From the NCBI GenBank assembly GCA_003481775.1, contig QULU01000002.1, forward strand, positions 1-64,000: a stretch of 64,000 nucleotides of DNA, given 5' to 3'. The position numbers were made by a program, and so were the translations under genes. This DNA comes from Clostridiaceae bacterium OM02-2AC. GTDB lineage: Bacteria > Bacillota_I > Bacilli_A > Erysipelotrichales > Erysipelotrichaceae. The notes under the pieces are model-generated. The model saw only the letters and a list, made by a program, of their open reading frames with translations, was not told the origin of the DNA and ran no database searches. This document shows positions 8,625 to 17,830 of this stretch, piece by piece. The first letter of the stretch is position 1. Each line of letters opens with the position of its first letter.

Positions 8625-8663
8625 AAAAAAAAGGGCTCCATATCTTTGATAGAAATGGAATCC
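8625..8663 (-). terminator. Intrinsic terminator after the metG operon
   Basis: Read on the minus strand, GGATTCCAT pairs imperfectly with ATGGAGCC and is followed by eight U residues. It lies just after the 63-residue membrane protein gene. Confidence 0.7.
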
Positions 8664-8677
8664 TTCTTCATAAGTTC

Positions 8678-8869
8678 TTAATTCTCTTTATGCTCACGAT
8701 ATGCTTTCGTAAACAATACCAGACGTAAAATTCCAACAATCAGCAATGCCCCGCCGATGACCGACAACACGATTTGATCACTGTCGATACCATAATAGAT
8801 AAAGAAACAGGAAATCAGACATACGAATATAGCTGTCAGTAATGCAGGCAGTACCGTTTTTGTTTGCAA
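8678..8869 (-). CDS. Small two-helix membrane protein downstream of metG
   Basis: A 63-residue hydrophobic protein with two predicted membrane segments (about 7-26 and 32-52) and a charged tail, YREHKEN. The only in-frame start is TTG directly after the metG stop codon (TAA then TTG), with AAGGTGAGC as ribosome-binding site inside the end of metG. This gives tight translational coupling. No family is recognised. Its retention behind metG under one terminator supports a real gene. Confidence 0.65.
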   Translation of the reverse strand: MQTKTVLPALLTAIFVCLISCFFIYYGIDSDQIVLSVIGGALLIVGILRLVLFTKAYREHKEN

Positions 8870-10843
8870 TTAGCTCACCTTCGTTCCGTTTGGCAGATCC
8901 TTAACAATCGTTACAATATCCAGATCATCCGCATTGCTGGCGCACAGAATCATGCCCTGACTCTCTACACCACGCAGCTTGACCGGCTTCAGATTGGTCA
9001 CTACGATGACCTTCTTCCCGACAACTTCCTCTGGTGAAAAGCTTGCGGCAATGCCACTGACAATCTGACGTGTTTCCTCACCCAGATCAATCTGTTCCAC
9101 CAATAATCTGTCAGCCTTTGGATGCTTTTCAGCAGAGATGATCGTCCCAACCTTCAGCTCCACCTTCGTAAAATCCTCGATACCGATTTGTTTAACAGGT
9201 GCTTCTTCTTTCTTCGCTTCTTTTTTATCAGCCTTTTTCGCAGCTTTTTCTTCCTTCTTGCGGTCTGCTTCCAGTGTTTCCATAAACTCCTTTGCATCAA
9301 TTCGTGCAAACAGGATTTCCGGCTTTCCTTCCACCGTATGTCCGCATTCCAGCATTCCAAACTCCTTCAGGCTCTTTGCATCACGCTCGGATGTGCTCAG
9401 CTCCTCAAGAATTTTCTCAGCAGTCTCCGGCATATAGCTGCTCAGCAGTACCGCAGAGATACGGATGCATTCCAGCAGGTTATACAGTACAGTTGCCAGA
9501 CGATCCTTCTTCGCTTCATCCTTGCCAAGCACCCATGGCGTCGTTTCATCAATATACTTATTGCAGCGCTTCAGCAGGGTAAAGATTTCATCAATTGCTT
9601 CTCCGACATGCAGAGTCTCCATTTTCTTTTCCACACGCTTTGGTGTATCCAGAGCAAGAGCAATCAGCTCCTTGTCGATATCCTCCTGCTCTAGCGGATT
9701 GGAAATCACACCGTTGAAGTATTTATTCTGCATGGAAATGGTTCGATTCACCAGATTTCCCAGAACATTGGCCAAGTCAGAATTGATACGCTCCACGACC
9801 AGATCCCAGGTAATCGTTCCATCCTGTGCAAACGGCATTTCATGCAGGACGAAATACCGCACAGCATCCACACCGAAATAATGCACAAGCTCATCCGCAT
9901 AGATGGCGTTTCCTTTGGATTTGGACATCTTTCCATCTCCAACAAGCAGCCATGGATGACCGAACACCTGCTTTGGCAGCGGCTCACCGAGTGCCATCAG
10001 CATGATTGGCCAGTAAATGGTATGGAAGCGCAGAATGTCCTTACCGATGATATGTACATCCGCAGGCCAGTATTTCTGATACAGCTCTCCATGGTTTCCA
10101 TCAGCGTCAAAGCCCAGTGATGTGATATAGTTGCTTAGGGCATCAATCCAGACATAGACAACATGTCCCAGGTCGAAATCAACAGGAATACCCCATTTGA
10201 AGGATGTACGGGATACACACAGATCCTGCAGACCCGGCTTCAGGAAGTTGTTGATCATCTCATTCTTTCTGGATTCCGGCTGAATAAATTCCGGGTGATC
10301 CTCAATATGCTTAATCAGACGCGGTGCATATTTCTGTAGATTGAAAAAGTATGCTTCCTCACTTGCTTTTTCCACAGGACGCCCGCAATCCGGACATTTT
10401 CCGTCAACCAGCTGACTTTCCGTCCAGAAGGATTCACACGGCGTACAATATAAGCCCTCATAGGTGCTCTTGTAGATATCGCCCTGCTCATACAGCTTCT
10501 TAAAGATCTTCTGTACCTGCTTTTCGTGATAATCATCCGTTGTACGAATAAAGTAATCGTAGGATGTGTTCATCATATCAAAGTTTTTGCGCACAATTCC
10601 GGCAACTTTGTCGACAAATTCCTTCGGCGTTACACCGGCTTCCTTTGCCTTTTCCTCGATTTTCTGTCCATGCTCATCCGTGCCTGTCTGAAAAAACACA
10701 TCATAGCCCTGCTGGCGCTTGTATCTAGCGATTGCATCTGTCAGTATGATTTCATACGTATTACCGATGTGCGGTCTTCCCGATGTATAGGTAATCGCGG
10801 TTGTGATGTAGTATGGTTTTTTGTTCTTACATTCCTTACACAT
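8870..10843 (-). CDS. metG: Methionyl-tRNA synthetase
   Basis: A 657-residue class I aminoacyl-tRNA synthetase that charges tRNA-Met. Visible motifs: PHIGNTYE (the HIGH motif), a zinc knuckle with CTPC and CPDC, the KMSKS loop DGKMSKSKGN, the anticodon-binding helical domain, and a C-terminal EMAP-like tRNA-binding domain from about residue 555 after a Lys/Ala/Glu-rich linker. I chose the second of two close ATGs (10843) because it is eight bases after AAGGAGG, while the first is only two. A methionine T-box leader lies directly upstream. Confidence 0.97.
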   Translation of the reverse strand: MCKECKNKKPYYITTAITYTSGRPHIGNTYEIILTDAIARYKRQQGYDVFFQTGTDEHGQKIEEKAKEAGVTPKEFVDKVAGIVRKNFDMMNTSYDYFIRTTDDYHEKQVQKIFKKLYEQGDIYKSTYEGLYCTPCESFWTESQLVDGKCPDCGRPVEKASEEAYFFNLQKYAPRLIKHIEDHPEFIQPESRKNEMINNFLKPGLQDLCVSRTSFKWGIPVDFDLGHVVYVWIDALSNYITSLGFDADGNHGELYQKYWPADVHIIGKDILRFHTIYWPIMLMALGEPLPKQVFGHPWLLVGDGKMSKSKGNAIYADELVHYFGVDAVRYFVLHEMPFAQDGTITWDLVVERINSDLANVLGNLVNRTISMQNKYFNGVISNPLEQEDIDKELIALALDTPKRVEKKMETLHVGEAIDEIFTLLKRCNKYIDETTPWVLGKDEAKKDRLATVLYNLLECIRISAVLLSSYMPETAEKILEELSTSERDAKSLKEFGMLECGHTVEGKPEILFARIDAKEFMETLEADRKKEEKAAKKADKKEAKKEEAPVKQIGIEDFTKVELKVGTIISAEKHPKADRLLVEQIDLGEETRQIVSGIAASFSPEEVVGKKVIVVTNLKPVKLRGVESQGMILCASNADDLDIVTIVKDLPNGTKVS

Positions 10844-10865
10844 ATTCATATCCTCCTTATATAAG

Positions 10866-11090
10866 AAAAAGCCCCCGCCAAAGGACGAAAGCTTCGTGTT
10901 ACCACCTTTATTCATGCACGCATACGCGTACACCTCATTTGCCGTTAACGCCGGCCTGCGGTTCTTCCTAATTATTCAGAAAAACGGTTCCAGGGCCATG
11001 TTCGCTTTTTTCCTCATGAGAATTTACACCAACCATTCTCTCTCTTCGCCTTGGATAAAAGCTACTCTTCCTGTCATTACCTTTGTAGTA
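10866..11090 (-). ncRNA. T-box leader of metG (likely methionine-specific)
   Basis: The minus strand carries AAGGTGGTAACACG at 10895-10908, the T-box that pairs with the uncharged tRNA acceptor end. It is followed by a hairpin and U-run before the metG ribosome-binding site. Upstream are purine-rich stem I features. An ATG in GAACATGGCC (10997-10999) is the best candidate methionine specifier codon. When tRNA-Met is uncharged the antiterminator should form and metG is transcribed. The specifier assignment is less certain than the T-box itself. Confidence 0.88.
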
Positions 11091-11092
11091 TC

Positions 11093-11121
11093 ATTATATA
11101 GAATTCTTCCCGCAAAGACAA
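11093..11121 (-). promoter_or_regulatory. Sigma-A promoter of metG
   Basis: On the minus strand TTGTCT and TATAAT are separated by 17 bases, placed just upstream of the T-box leader. Confidence 0.8.
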
Positions 11122-11513
11122 GGAAAAATACATAAAATGAAGGATTTCAGTTATCTATACTGCACAGCGCAGAAAATCCATCTTGCCCGTGATACAGGTT
11201 AAAGGAGATATTAGATCAATAGATAAAACTGTTTCCTTATATCTTTCATTCCCTTTGTTAGTTATTGGATTATTGTAACGTGTTTTCTCCTGTTTCACAC
11301 CGAACCTCAATCAAGGCAGAGAGATACCGCTATAATTCTTATGTAGCAGCCTGGTAAAAGTATTGAATAGATGTTCTTTCATAGACGATAACGTCACTTG
11401 ATAAAATTTGTTAAATATATAAAGAAATTTATCTAATTTTTAGGAATTTCGCCATTTCATTACGTATGTAGTAGTGTAAAGCATAAGACTGCATACGAAA
11501 GGAAGTGAATACT
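11122..11513. other. Intergenic stretch without a recognisable gene
   Basis: This AT-rich gap between the divergent metG and nuclease genes holds the regulatory regions of both. No ORF with a ribosome-binding site and no clear RNA structure was found. Confidence 0.5.
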
Positions 11514-12479
11514 ATGCTTACAAACGATGTATTAGGAAACAAAGATATGAAAAAAGAGGAGGTGGAAGAACGACTTAACTATGATAACGATAGTTTCTTT
11601 AAGTTCGCTCTTGGGACAGAAGATGAAGATGCGGCTTTTATCCGTAACACCATTATCGAACGAGTTACAGGAATCCATCCTAAGGAAAGCTCTGTATTAA
11701 ATCCCAATCTGGATCCCGCTATCCTCAAAAAGAAGAAAATGGTATTGGATATTCGTGTGAAGGACAACAAAGGAAGAGAATACGGCATCGAAATGCAGAC
11801 TACCTATTCAAAGAAATCAGAGTTGAAGCGCTTTGAACTGTACGGTGCTAGAATGTTATCGAATCAGCTTGATAGCGGAGAAAAGTATTACGAGCTTCTT
11901 CCTGTTTATCAAATCATCTTTCTCGATTCCTACGCCGAACATACCAGAAAATTGATCGATACTTATCAGATGAGAAATGAGGAAGGTGAAGTGGAAAGTA
12001 AGCGAAGCCTGATGAGGAGAATTTACATCTATCTGCCGGAAATCAATGCAATCGTCAAGCGCAAGGGATTTGAGAAGCTGAACGACTTTGAACAACTGTG
12101 CTACCTGTTTAAAAATAATGATGAAGATGGTATACTAAAAACAGAGGAAAGGCTGGTGAAGAAGGTTATGGAAAAGTACAGGAAATTTCATGATGCGGAA
12201 GACCTCTGGTCGATAGCGATGGCAACGCAGATACAGGAACAGCGTGAAAAAAATGCTATTTTGGATAGTTTTGAAGAGGGTGTTGAGCAAGGACGAGAAA
12301 AAGGACAAAAAGAAGGTATGAGATTGCTGTTGAATCGACAAATGGAAAGCAAGTACCATGAAGACTGCTCAACATGGCTTTATCCTTTGACAATGGAACA
12401 GCTCAATCTTGTATCCAATCTGTTGTTTACCTGTGATACCTTACAAGAACTGAAGAATCAGCTTGAAGTTAAAAAATAA
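11514..12479 (+). CDS. Rpn/PD-(D/E)XK nuclease family protein (transposase-like, TIGR01784 type)
   Basis: A 321-residue protein of the recombination-promoting nuclease/putative transposase family. The N-terminal half has NDSFFKFALG, then LDIRVKDNKGREYGIEMQ, where Asp and the ExQ motif are the expected PD-(D/E)XK catalytic residues. The C-terminal region has the charged helix EQGREKGQKEG typical of this family. ATG at 11514 is eight bases after GGAAG; a GTG nine bases upstream overlaps that site. E. coli Rpn proteins stimulate RecA-independent recombination, but many homologues are uncharacterised. It stands alone with a terminator, without terminal repeats, so it is not an intact insertion sequence. 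Confidence 0.85.
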   Translation: MLTNDVLGNKDMKKEEVEERLNYDNDSFFKFALGTEDEDAAFIRNTIIERVTGIHPKESSVLNPNLDPAILKKKKMVLDIRVKDNKGREYGIEMQTTYSKKSELKRFELYGARMLSNQLDSGEKYYELLPVYQIIFLDSYAEHTRKLIDTYQMRNEEGEVESKRSLMRRIYIYLPEINAIVKRKGFEKLNDFEQLCYLFKNNDEDGILKTEERLVKKVMEKYRKFHDAEDLWSIAMATQIQEQREKNAILDSFEEGVEQGREKGQKEGMRLLLNRQMESKYHEDCSTWLYPLTMEQLNLVSNLLFTCDTLQELKNQLEVKK

Positions 12480-12494
12480 TACATATGAAACAAC

Positions 12495-12529
12495 AAAAAA
12501 ACTGTTTTATGAACGAGAACAGTTTTTTT
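12495..12529. terminator. Intrinsic terminator after the Rpn-like gene
   Basis: AAAAAAACTGTT pairs perfectly with AACAGTTTTTTT around an 11-base loop, immediately downstream of the stop codon. Confidence 0.88.
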
Positions 12530-12743
12530 CATTGCAGCTGTATACGAGATGTTTACGAAATAACGCCTTGAAACATGCTGATTTTATCAGGAAGTAAAAC
12601 ACAGTATACATAAAAGCAGGAGATGGCAGCACTTTAAATTCGTTTGTTAAATGTTATATATCTGTGAAAAAAGATTGGAAAAAGGGTAAAAAAACAAAAT
12701 TATCGCATAGCAGTAATCCATAAAAAAGGAGTACCCTTTATTA

Positions 12744-12800
12744 GCCCCTTGATTCAGTAACAATTCGGCATAGCCGATAACATCGAGCAGGGGTTCTTAT
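12744..12800. other. Stem-loop structure in a 500-base gene-free gap
   Basis: CCCC near 12744 can pair with GGGG near 12790, enclosing a perfect TCGGC-AT-GCCGA hairpin, and the 3' side continues into a U-rich stretch. It could be a terminator, a small RNA end, or chance. Nothing else recognisable lies between 12530 and 13043. Confidence 0.3.
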
Positions 12801-13043
12801 CTTACTATCCATGAGAAAGCTATATGCAGGTGTGTCCGTTTGGGAAAGCCTGATATGATAAACATACTGCTTTTAATAAATAACGGAAATGCCTGTATAC
12901 CGACGAGTGCGTTGTCAGGAAGGACATACATCAAAGGTGTATGATTTTCAAGAAACCGGAAATCATGGCATTTTACCATATCGTATTTCATGTATCTATA
13001 GCTGTCAACCTGTGCTATACTATGAAAAAAGGAAGTGCATAAC

Positions 13044-14297
13044 ATGAAAAAAATCGGACTGGCTCTGCTGTGTCTGCTTCTCGCCTGCGGTGTATCGGCT
13101 ATAGTACTTTTTGGTATCTGGAATCAATACAATCCCACAGCGATAATCGGCAGCAGCATACAAACGGAAAAAACCGATTTAAAGGAAGTCACTGAGCAAT
13201 GGTTTGATGATTTTTTCAAGCAATATGAAGGCCTTTTTGTCCCCTTTGAATTCCGTATAAAGGAGAAAAGGGTAAAAACCATCGCGGTCTTAAACAAAGA
13301 AGATGGCTTTGTACAGCTCGATTATGAATTCAAGCCTGCAAGCGATAACCCTTATGTCACAGCCTACTATACCGCTACCTTACAGGAGAACGGCTGGCAT
13401 GTAGCGCAGGTTGTATTACAGCTTGAGAAAACATCGATCGGATATACAATGAAAAACAAAATGTCTCCGGTACAGTATCAAATCCAGACAGACCCTTCCC
13501 TGCGCGAACCGCCAACCACGCATTACGCGATGGATGATAAGAAGGAAACCTATGCATTCTCTCAAAATCAGCTGTATGTCACCTATGATGCAGGGAAAAG
13601 CTTTACCGAGGTTCCGGTACCTTATGAGGATATCGCAGGGACAAATAACAGCACCTACAATGAACTGCTACCGGCACACGGATATATCGTAAGCAGGGAC
13701 TTTACTGCTTTTGTCTGCTATGACGAAACCGGAAGCTACCTGCAATACAGTGAAGACATGGGAAAGACATGGAAAAAAAGCAGAATCATTTCAAGAACAT
13801 ATCGCGGAGACTACCTCTATCTGTCAAAAACAGAAAACAGCTGTTATATCACACTGGCGACAGATCGTTCACTTGGTCATGAGTATTACAGTACGTTCAA
13901 AAGTGATGATTTAAAAAACTGGAAGCAGCTGATTGGTGAAGCATTGAATGAGAAAAGAGACATCATCTTTATTTCCGATGGGACTGCCTATGTCAGCGCA
14001 GGTACTGATGAACAGGGAAATCCGCTTGTGTACTATACAGAGGATGATGGAAATACGTATACCACTCTGACAATCCCTGCTCATGAGGTAAAGATATTGG
14101 GCAGTAGCTTCAAGCCATTCGTTCATATGGAATATGTTTATCAAAAGAAGGGAACCACCTATATGATCGTCGCGCAGGGAACAGACGCCGATTATATGAA
14201 GGATGGCGCACTTGTCAAGGGGCGGTACAAATCAAAGGACGGCATTACCTTTACCTTTGATAAAGAAATCAATGACTCGCCGACACTGGCAGGATAG
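13044..14297 (+). CDS. Membrane-anchored Asp-box (sialidase-like beta-propeller) protein
   Basis: A 417-residue extracytoplasmic protein. Residues 5-25 form a hydrophobic signal or anchor containing LLLAC, a weak lipobox, with hydrophobic residues continuing past the Cys, so a signal anchor is also possible. The C-terminal half has repeats of the Asp-box type: SEDMGKTW is a clear copy, with degenerate TYDAGKSF and TEDDGNTY. Such repeats build six-bladed propellers in sialidases and photosystem assembly factors; catalytic residues of sialidases are not evident. ATG at 13044 follows AAAGGAAG. It is cotranscribed with a small membrane protein. Confidence 0.7.
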   Translation: MKKIGLALLCLLLACGVSAIVLFGIWNQYNPTAIIGSSIQTEKTDLKEVTEQWFDDFFKQYEGLFVPFEFRIKEKRVKTIAVLNKEDGFVQLDYEFKPASDNPYVTAYYTATLQENGWHVAQVVLQLEKTSIGYTMKNKMSPVQYQIQTDPSLREPPTTHYAMDDKKETYAFSQNQLYVTYDAGKSFTEVPVPYEDIAGTNNSTYNELLPAHGYIVSRDFTAFVCYDETGSYLQYSEDMGKTWKKSRIISRTYRGDYLYLSKTENSCYITLATDRSLGHEYYSTFKSDDLKNWKQLIGEALNEKRDIIFISDGTAYVSAGTDEQGNPLVYYTEDDGNTYTTLTIPAHEVKILGSSFKPFVHMEYVYQKKGTTYMIVAQGTDADYMKDGALVKGRYKSKDGITFTFDKEINDSPTLAG

Positions 14298-14311
14298 ATA
14301 GGAGAACCGAT

Positions 14312-14551
14312 ATGAAAGCATATTTGAAATATGGAAGCATCGTGCTTATGATTGCATCACTCATCCTAACAGGCTATCAAATGACCAGCGGAGCTGTACT
14401 GTTTGTATTCTACAGTGACTACCAAACAGCATCGCTTTATATCCTCAGGGGAGGTCTTGCATCCATCATCTTCCTTCTGCTGTTTTATCAAAGAGAGCTG
14501 AAACAGCTGTACCTGAAGCATAAAGCCAATACATCAGGCTCTCTGGAATAA
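14312..14551 (+). CDS. Small two-helix membrane protein
   Basis: A 79-residue protein with two hydrophobic segments (about 7-35 and 43-61) and a basic C-terminal tail, RELKQLYLKHK. It starts 14 bases after the Asp-box protein gene, behind AGGAGAACCGAT, so the two are probably cotranslated from one message. No family is recognised; an anchoring or partner role for the Asp-box protein is conceivable. Confidence 0.65.
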   Translation: MKAYLKYGSIVLMIASLILTGYQMTSGAVLFVFYSDYQTASLYILRGGLASIIFLLLFYQRELKQLYLKHKANTSGSLE

Positions 14552-14563
14552 ACACCTATATAG

Positions 14564-14643
14564 AAAAAGCCTTTCTATTGGATATCAACACCGCTGTGAA
14601 GAACTTCATGGCCTGTGTTTTTATACAAATAGAAAGGTTTTTT
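14564..14643. terminator. Long-stem bidirectional terminator
   Basis: AAAAAGCCTTTCTATT pairs with AATAGAAAGGTTTTTT across a 47-base loop that holds a smaller TGAAG-AA-CTTCA hairpin. U-tracts on both strands serve the converging genes on each side. Confidence 0.75.
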
Positions 14644-14681
14644 ACGGCAAGCAACTAGCTGCGGCCCATGGCTCAAACAAG

Positions 14682-15740
14682 CTATGACAGCTTCAAAAAC
14701 TTCCTTAACTCCTCCATACGCTCATAATCACCATGTGCATCAAAATCCTTCTGAATTTCATCCTGTTTCAGCATACGGACAGCATAGGGATACGCCACAC
14801 TGTTTTCCTTTTCAATATGACGTTCAAGCAGATCAATATATGCCTGAATGAAACCGATCAGACGTACACAGACCTCCTCAGTGACATCCTTCTTTAGCAG
14901 CTTCTTCATGGAGCGGATGTAATATCTTGCGAGATCATGCTCCACAAGCATTCCCTGTTCGACAAGGAGTTTCCCCTGCGGACTTGCCTGCTTCAAACGG
15001 CTGAACACCAGCTCCTCCTCCTTCTGATGATGAAAGACATCCGCATATTCCTGTAGATAATCAAGACAGTTTTTCAGCCATTCTCTGTCCACCTGCTTTG
15101 TCCGCAGTATGGATAGCGAGTATTCCTGCATGGCAGCCAGCAGGTGTGAAATCATTTCATGCTCATATTCCAGCTGTTCCACCCATGTACGGGACACAGC
15201 ATCTTTATATAAAACTGCTTCCTTTGCATACTCCTCATATACATAGCCTTCCGGAAGCATTTTCTGAAGCAGCTGTTCCCGCTCCCACAGCCATAAGGAA
15301 GGATTTTGATAATACTGCAGCTGGGAATCATTCTTCCATACAATACGTGCATGCGTATCATCCTGCATTTCCATGATCAGGTTACGTTCACAGGGCATTC
15401 CATGAAGAAACAGTGCTTCGATATGCTTTAGCAGCTGTGTCAGATCACCATTGACTGTATGCCGCTGTCCAAAGTCTGCAAGCACCTGCGCGGCAATCTC
15501 TTTTCCCTGTTCATGGACAAGACGCTCACTTAACGCAGCATGCTCGCACTGTACCTGCCGAATCATTTCCTGCAGGCTTTCATGAATGTTGGTTTCATCA
15601 ATCAGATCTGTCAGCTGCAGCCTGTGACAGCGATGCTTCTGTTCCCTGTGCAACGCACTGCACAAGGCTTCATTCCATTCGCTTAGAAAACAGATGCGCT
15701 TATACAGCAGCTGATGAATTCCTCCCAGCCGCTTACTCAT
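14682..15740 (-). CDS. Hemerythrin-like domain protein
   Basis: A 352-residue, largely helical cytoplasmic protein. The C-terminal half has spaced His/Glu motifs of a hemerythrin-like four-helix bundle: [25 protein letters not shown], and [16 protein letters not shown]. Such bundles bind a di-iron site and sense or carry oxygen or nitric oxide. The N-terminal half (about 1-190) is not recognised. ATG at 15740 follows GGGAG and overlaps the hcp stop by eight bases, so translation is coupled to hcp. The context points to nitric oxide or oxygen handling. Confidence 0.82.
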   Translation of the reverse strand: MSKRLGGIHQLLYKRICFLSEWNEALCSALHREQKHRCHRLQLTDLIDETNIHESLQEMIRQVQCEHAALSERLVHEQGKEIAAQVLADFGQRHTVNGDLTQLLKHIEALFLHGMPCERNLIMEMQDDTHARIVWKNDSQLQYYQNPSLWLWEREQLLQKMLPEGYVYEEYAKEAVLYKDAVSRTWVEQLEYEHEMISHLLAAMQEYSLSILRTKQVDREWLKNCLDYLQEYADVFHHQKEEELVFSRLKQASPQGKLLVEQGMLVEHDLARYYIRSMKKLLKKDVTEEVCVRLIGFIQAYIDLLERHIEKENSVAYPYAVRMLKQDEIQKDFDAHGDYERMEELRKFLKLS

Positions 15741-17454
15741 GACGGTACTCCCGTATGGCTGCGCACACCTCATCAACGTTCAGGGCATGCAGCTCACAGG
15801 CATCGCGTAAGGATTCAAGCTGAGCGCTTGGACATCCCAGACAGTGAAAGCCTGCTTCATACAGCACATCCTCCATCCCCTCATCCAGCTTCAACAGCTC
15901 AGCCATCGTCATATCTCCATAGGATGGTTCACGTTTCGTAATACCGAAATTCTCCATATCTTTTTCAACCTCCTGAATCGTTTTGATTCCATAGCTCTCC
16001 TTTAGCCACTGTACAACTTCAGGACTCAAAAAGGCAGGCAGCGTTGGCCCCAGATGGATATTCTTCACACCCAGATGCAGCAGTGCCAGCAATACGATGA
16101 CCGCCTTCTGCTCATACCATGCAATGTTATAGAGGATTGGCAGCTCATTGATATCCTGTAAGCCAAAGGCCTCCTTCAGTGCTTCTGCAATCAGTACCAG
16201 AGAATAGGAATCATTGCACTGTCCCGCATCCAGCACACGGGGAATCCCGTTGATCATTCCCAGATCAAGCTTCAGATAACGGTATTTTGCACATCCGGCA
16301 GTCAGAATCACCGTATCCTTTGGAAGTGCTCTGGCGAAATCAGTATAGTAGCTTCTGGAGGCATGCCGTCCATCACAGCCTGCCATAACGATAAACTGCC
16401 GGATATCCCCGTTTTTTACGGCTTCCACGATTTGATCCTGTAACGCCATGACCTGTGCATGTGCAAAGCCGCCGGTTACACTTCCTGTTTCCAGCTGCTG
16501 CGGTGCAGGACAGTGTTTCGCCAGTTCGATAATACAGCGGAAGTCCTTCCTTCCATTCACTGCTTCTATATGCTCAAGTCCGTCATATCCGACAACACCG
16601 GTTGTAAAGATGCGCTGCCTGTAGCTGTCCTTTACCGGAATGATGCAGTTGGTTGTCATCAGAATCGGCCCGTTGAATGCTTCAAATTCCTCATTCTGTC
16701 TCCACCACGCATTTCCGTAATTCCCTTTGAAATGCTCATATTTCTTAAATTCCGGATAAGAATGCGCCGGCAGCATTTCCCCATGTGTATAAATATCGAT
16801 TCCCTGTGAGCGTGACTGTTCCAGCAGCTCCTTTAAGTCATGCAGATCATGTCCGGATACCAGAATACCCGGACGGCTTCCTGTTTCCAGAGATACCGTG
16901 GTGATTTCCGGCTGACCATAGGTGGCTGTGTTTGCTTCATCCAGCAGTGCCATGGCCTGTACACCCATCTCGCCGGTCTTATCAAGCAATGTCAGATACT
17001 CCTTTTGTTCGTGATCCTCCAGCAAATATACAAGGGTGCTGCGGACAAAGCTGCTCAGCTCAGCTTTCCGGAATCCCAGCACAGCTGCATGCGACAGATA
17101 GGCGCACAGCCCCTTCAGTCCGTACAAAATAAGCTCCTGCAAGGAACGCACAGTCTCTTTCCGGTTCTTCAGGCATCCCTCCCGTGTCAGCTCCTCCACA
17201 GATTTTCCGGTATATGTTTTTTCAATCGCCCTGCGGATATCCGCTGTGGAAAAGTTAGCATTCGTTATCGTCATGAACAGATTGTTCATAAGCTGTTCGT
17301 CCGATGCTGTATCATATAATGCGGCATACTGACTTGCCCGTATCAAGGCATCCTGCAGATTGGCGCACGCTGCACTTTTCCCGCACATGCCCTGTACGGT
17401 ACATGCCGTCTCGTTCATCGTTTCCTGGCACTGAAAGCAAAACATTTCTTCCAT
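15733..17454 (-). CDS. hcp: Hybrid cluster protein (Hcp) with C-terminal DUF1858-like domain
   Basis: A 573-residue iron-sulfur protein. The N-terminus has CFQC, then Cys 18 and Cys 24, giving the four ligands of the proximal cluster. Hybrid-cluster ligands are visible in GHDLHDL, TTNCIIP, TAGCAKY and [10 protein letters not shown]. Hcp proteins reduce hydroxylamine in vitro and are proposed nitric oxide reductases or S-nitrosylases in cells. The last ~65 residues contain [17 protein letters not shown], a DUF1858-like HCxGC module that is usually a separate protein. It follows the cupin gene at one-base spacing. Confidence 0.95.
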   Translation of the reverse strand: MEEMFCFQCQETMNETACTVQGMCGKSAACANLQDALIRASQYAALYDTASDEQLMNNLFMTITNANFSTADIRRAIEKTYTGKSVEELTREGCLKNRKETVRSLQELILYGLKGLCAYLSHAAVLGFRKAELSSFVRSTLVYLLEDHEQKEYLTLLDKTGEMGVQAMALLDEANTATYGQPEITTVSLETGSRPGILVSGHDLHDLKELLEQSRSQGIDIYTHGEMLPAHSYPEFKKYEHFKGNYGNAWWRQNEEFEAFNGPILMTTNCIIPVKDSYRQRIFTTGVVGYDGLEHIEAVNGRKDFRCIIELAKHCPAPQQLETGSVTGGFAHAQVMALQDQIVEAVKNGDIRQFIVMAGCDGRHASRSYYTDFARALPKDTVILTAGCAKYRYLKLDLGMINGIPRVLDAGQCNDSYSLVLIAEALKEAFGLQDINELPILYNIAWYEQKAVIVLLALLHLGVKNIHLGPTLPAFLSPEVVQWLKESYGIKTIQEVEKDMENFGITKREPSYGDMTMAELLKLDEGMEDVLYEAGFHCLGCPSAQLESLRDACELHALNVDEVCAAIREYRHE

Positions 17455-17455
17455 A

Positions 17456-17758
17456 TTACCGCTCTCCCTTCTGTATCAGCAGCATACGGCTGTTTGTGTC
17501 TGCACGCAGGGCATGTACAACAGATGCCGGAAGATGAACTGCCTCCATACCCTGTATTTCCTTTTCTTCTCCATCAACGGTGAATATAATACGTCCCTCC
17601 AATACGATTGCCAGCGCTGCCCGCGTACTCGTATGTTCCTGGATTTCCTCTCCCTGAGCCAGTGCAAACAGCGTTGTGCTTCCGTTTTGCGTCAGTACTT
17701 TCGACACGATAGCACCGTCCTGCATTCCTGCCATTTCCTGTATTGTTTCTGTTTTCAC
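17456..17758 (-). CDS. Small cupin-domain protein
   Basis: A 100-residue single-domain cupin. The two motifs are [15 protein letters not shown] and [11 protein letters not shown], which supply the metal-ligand His/Glu positions in active cupins, although the first motif retains only one His. It starts with GTG at 17758, eight bases after AAGGAGG. It opens the cupin-hcp-hemerythrin operon. Small cupins next to hcp are probably sensors or protective metal proteins; no substrate can be inferred. Confidence 0.85.
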   Translation of the reverse strand: MKTETIQEMAGMQDGAIVSKVLTQNGSTTLFALAQGEEIQEHTSTRAALAIVLEGRIIFTVDGEEKEIQGMEAVHLPASVVHALRADTNSRMLLIQKGER

Positions 17759-17770
17759 AGATATCGCCTC

Positions 17771-17787
17771 CTTGCTTACGAAGCAAG
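17771..17787. promoter_or_regulatory. Palindrome overlapping the cupin-hcp leader (candidate operator)
   Basis: CTTGCTTACGAAGCAAG is a perfect 7-3-7 inverted repeat. On the minus strand it lies between a TATACT (a possible -10) and the AAGGAGG of the cupin gene. It could be bound by the adjacent Crp/Fnr regulator or fold to mask the ribosome-binding site. Which of these applies is open. Confidence 0.55.
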
Positions 17788-17803
17788 TATATCGCGCAGA
17801 CAG

Positions 17804-17830
17804 AAAAAAAGCGGTAATCTATATTACCGT
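17804..17830 (-). terminator. Terminator overlapping the stop codon of the Crp/Fnr gene
   Basis: CGGTAAT-atag-ATTACCG followed by seven U residues on the minus strand. The loop contains the TAG stop codon of the regulator, so the last codons form the stem. It separates the regulator from the cupin-hcp operon. Confidence 0.85.

Noticed and set aside
9122..9881. Plus-strand open frames opposite metG (99-190 residues)
   Set aside because: They lie wholly within the coding region of metG on the other strand, lack ribosome-binding sites and have composition expected of antisense frames.
11514..12479. Intact insertion sequence
   Set aside because: The Rpn-like gene resembles annotated transposases of the PD-(D/E)XK type, but no terminal inverted repeats or target duplications were found.
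12797..13045. Minus-strand 82-residue ORF
   Set aside because: No ribosome-binding site, no recognisable protein features, and it overlaps the promoter and start of the Asp-box gene.
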